Shown here piece by piece: positions 7,300 to 7,636 of a stretch of 7,636 bases of DNA. A program made the translations under genes and the position numbers. This DNA is from Clostridia bacterium. GTDB lineage: Bacteria; Bacillota; Clostridia; Oscillospirales; CAG-382. Below the pieces are notes generated by a model. That model was not told the DNA's origin, did not search any database, and saw nothing but the letters and a program-made list of their open reading frames with translations. The stretch is from contig JAFVXP010000049.1 in NCBI GenBank assembly GCA_017501055.1, positions 1 through 7,636 of the forward strand, in the 5' to 3' direction. Every line of letters starts with the position of its first letter. Positions within the stretch are counted from its first letter, which is position 1.

Positions 7300-7448
7300 T
7301 GTCATTCCGAGTGACATCGGGGTCCCCGCAAAACCGTGTGTTTTGTGGGGAGATATAACGAGGAATCTCACCCAGGAGAAGGTAAAGTTGATTTAACATA
7401 AATAAAACAAACAACTAATTGAGATTCTTCACTTCGTTCAGAATGACA
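7300..7448. repeat. MITE/REP-like palindromic element, copy A
   Basis: The left arm is TGTCATTCCGAG (7300-7311) plus GAGGAATCTCAC (7360-7371), split by an inserted hairpin segment. A ~48-bp AT-rich centre follows. The right arm (7420-7448) opens TGAGATTCTTCAC and closes CAGAATGACA. Compared with the uninterrupted left arm of copy B, the right arm is its reverse complement at 9 of 10 outer and 11 of 13 inner bases. The element encodes no protein, so any movement would need a transposase supplied elsewhere. No target-site duplication is recognisable. Confidence 0.75.
7324..7350 (+). repeat. Hairpin inside the left arm of copy A
   Basis: CCCCGCAAAAC (7324-7334) pairs with GTTTTGTGGGG (7340-7350) over 11 positions, one of them G-U in RNA, around the loop CGTGT. 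It is followed by AGATATAAC rather than a T-run, so it is not a standard terminator. A competing palindrome, CGGGG-T-CCCCG, overlaps it at 7318-7328. Confidence 0.6.
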
Positions 7449-7454
7449 CCCCCC

Positions 7455-7545
7455 TGTCATTCCGAGCTTGCGAGGAATCTCACATAGTATAACGAGAAAG
7501 TTAATTGTCAAAAGACATAAGAAACAACAAATTGAGATTCTTCAC
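7455..7545. repeat. MITE/REP-like palindromic element, copy B, truncated
   Basis: An intact left arm (7455-7483: TGTCATTCCGAGC ... GAGGAATCTCAC) is followed by an AT-rich centre of similar length and composition to copy A (shared AAAGTT near its start and AACAACxAATT near its end). The right arm starts at 7533 with TGAGATTCTTCAC, then stops: the expected TTCGTTCAGAATGACA is replaced by adapter sequence. Copies A and B stand back to back across six C residues (GAATGACA-CCCCCC-TGTCATTC, 7441-7462). Confidence 0.75.
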
Positions 7546-7561
7546 AGATCGGAAGAGCGTC
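7546..7561. other. Illumina TruSeq adapter remnant
   Basis: AGATCGGAAGAGCGTC is identical to the first 16 bases of the reverse complement of the TruSeq universal adapter, whose 3' end is GACGCTCTTCCGATCT. It begins exactly where copy B of the repeat should have continued with TTCGTTC. This is a library artefact retained in the assembly. Confidence 0.95.
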
Positions 7562-7636
7562 AGCATGGTTGAGAGTGGCGTCGAGGATAGGATAGTCCGC
7601 CACCGCTCGGGCGGCACGCACACGCCTAAGCTAGCC
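7562..7636. other. GC-rich sequence beyond the adapter, probably chimeric
   Basis: By hand count 48 of these 75 bases are G or C (64%), against the AT-rich repeat region just before. It continues directly from the adapter remnant and shares nothing with the rest of the window. It contains a small CCGCC/GGCGG inverted repeat (7597-7614) and no recognisable gene. The adapter's own continuation (GTGTAGGG) is absent, so this is either a foreign insert joined to an adapter or a non-standard adapter. Confidence 0.75.

Larger units (their letters stand above)
7166..7545. other. Gene-free region with promoter and repeat cluster
   Basis: These 380 bases hold no reading frame with a ribosome binding site and recognisable protein. 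They contain the tail of the rightward promoter, about 40 unremarkable bases, two ~30-bp tandem units and two palindromic elements, all described separately. I see no tRNA-like or CRISPR structure and no hairpin followed by a T-run to end the thioesterase transcript. Confidence 0.75.

Noticed and set aside
7239..7311. Regularly spaced TGTCATTCCGAG copies as a CRISPR array
   Set aside because: Only three copies, and the intervals (CAGTCAAGTCAGTATAAC and CAAACAAGTCAGTATAACC) are nearly the same as each other, not unique spacers. The motif also recurs as part of a palindromic element.
7197..7358. GTG-started 53-codon frame behind the promoter at 7162-7190
   Set aside because: It starts right at the predicted transcription start, has no ribosome binding site and is mostly translated repeat.
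7027..7371. Minus-strand reading frame of 114 codons across the repeat cluster
   Set aside because: It runs antisense through the thioesterase end and through repeats (SLGMTGY..., ARNDSYTDL, ARNDRV are translations of the repeat unit). No ribosome binding site or family resemblance.

Overview
The window looks like chromosomal DNA of a Gram-positive, low-to-mid GC Firmicute, most probably a gut-type clostridium (Clostridia, Oscillospirales-like). The reasons are strong GGAGG ribosome binding sites, sigma-A type promoters, a heterodimeric ABC exporter pair of the clostridial type, a clostridial-style Xer recombinase, and a dispersed TGTCATTCCGAG...GAGGAATCTCA repeat family of the kind seen in gut Firmicute assemblies. 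The organism is inferred from sequence character only.

Layout. Positions 1-1715 (minus strand, C-terminus cut off by the window edge) and 1712-3457 (minus) encode the two half-transporters of an ABC exporter. They overlap by four bases (ATGA) and have their own promoter at about 3487-3515. One half has a degenerate ATPase site (Asp for the Walker B Glu, Gln for the switch His) and the other a canonical Walker B, the known asymmetric arrangement of BmrCD/TM287-288/LmrCD exporters. Upstream on the same strand, 3559-5223 encodes an orphan phage tail/baseplate-like protein of 554 residues. It has a BppU-like head, a 'DGKTAYQYAVEGGFTG' linker motif, two beta-sandwich-like modules that each open with KNLLP, and a tail-protein-like end.

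A 227-bp divergent intergenic region (5224-5450) carries a very good promoter for the plus strand, a weaker one for the minus strand, and a GGGTAT-N5-ATACCC palindrome. On the plus strand, a complete tyrosine recombinase of the XerC/D type (5451-6440) is joined through a TAATG stop/start overlap to an acyl-ACP thioesterase (6440-7165).

The last 471 bp hold no convincing gene. Directly at the thioesterase stop is a second near-consensus promoter firing rightwards. Behind it lie two ~30-bp tandem units and two back-to-back copies of a palindromic, MITE/REP-like element. The second copy breaks off exactly where a 16-base Illumina TruSeq adapter sequence begins (7546-7561), followed by 75 bases of clearly GC-richer DNA. 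The final 91 bases should be treated as an assembly artefact, not genome.

I do not see a convincing new multi-gene system. The points most worth attention are the lone tail-like gene in a housekeeping neighbourhood, the promoter-led repeat cluster, and the adapter chimera.
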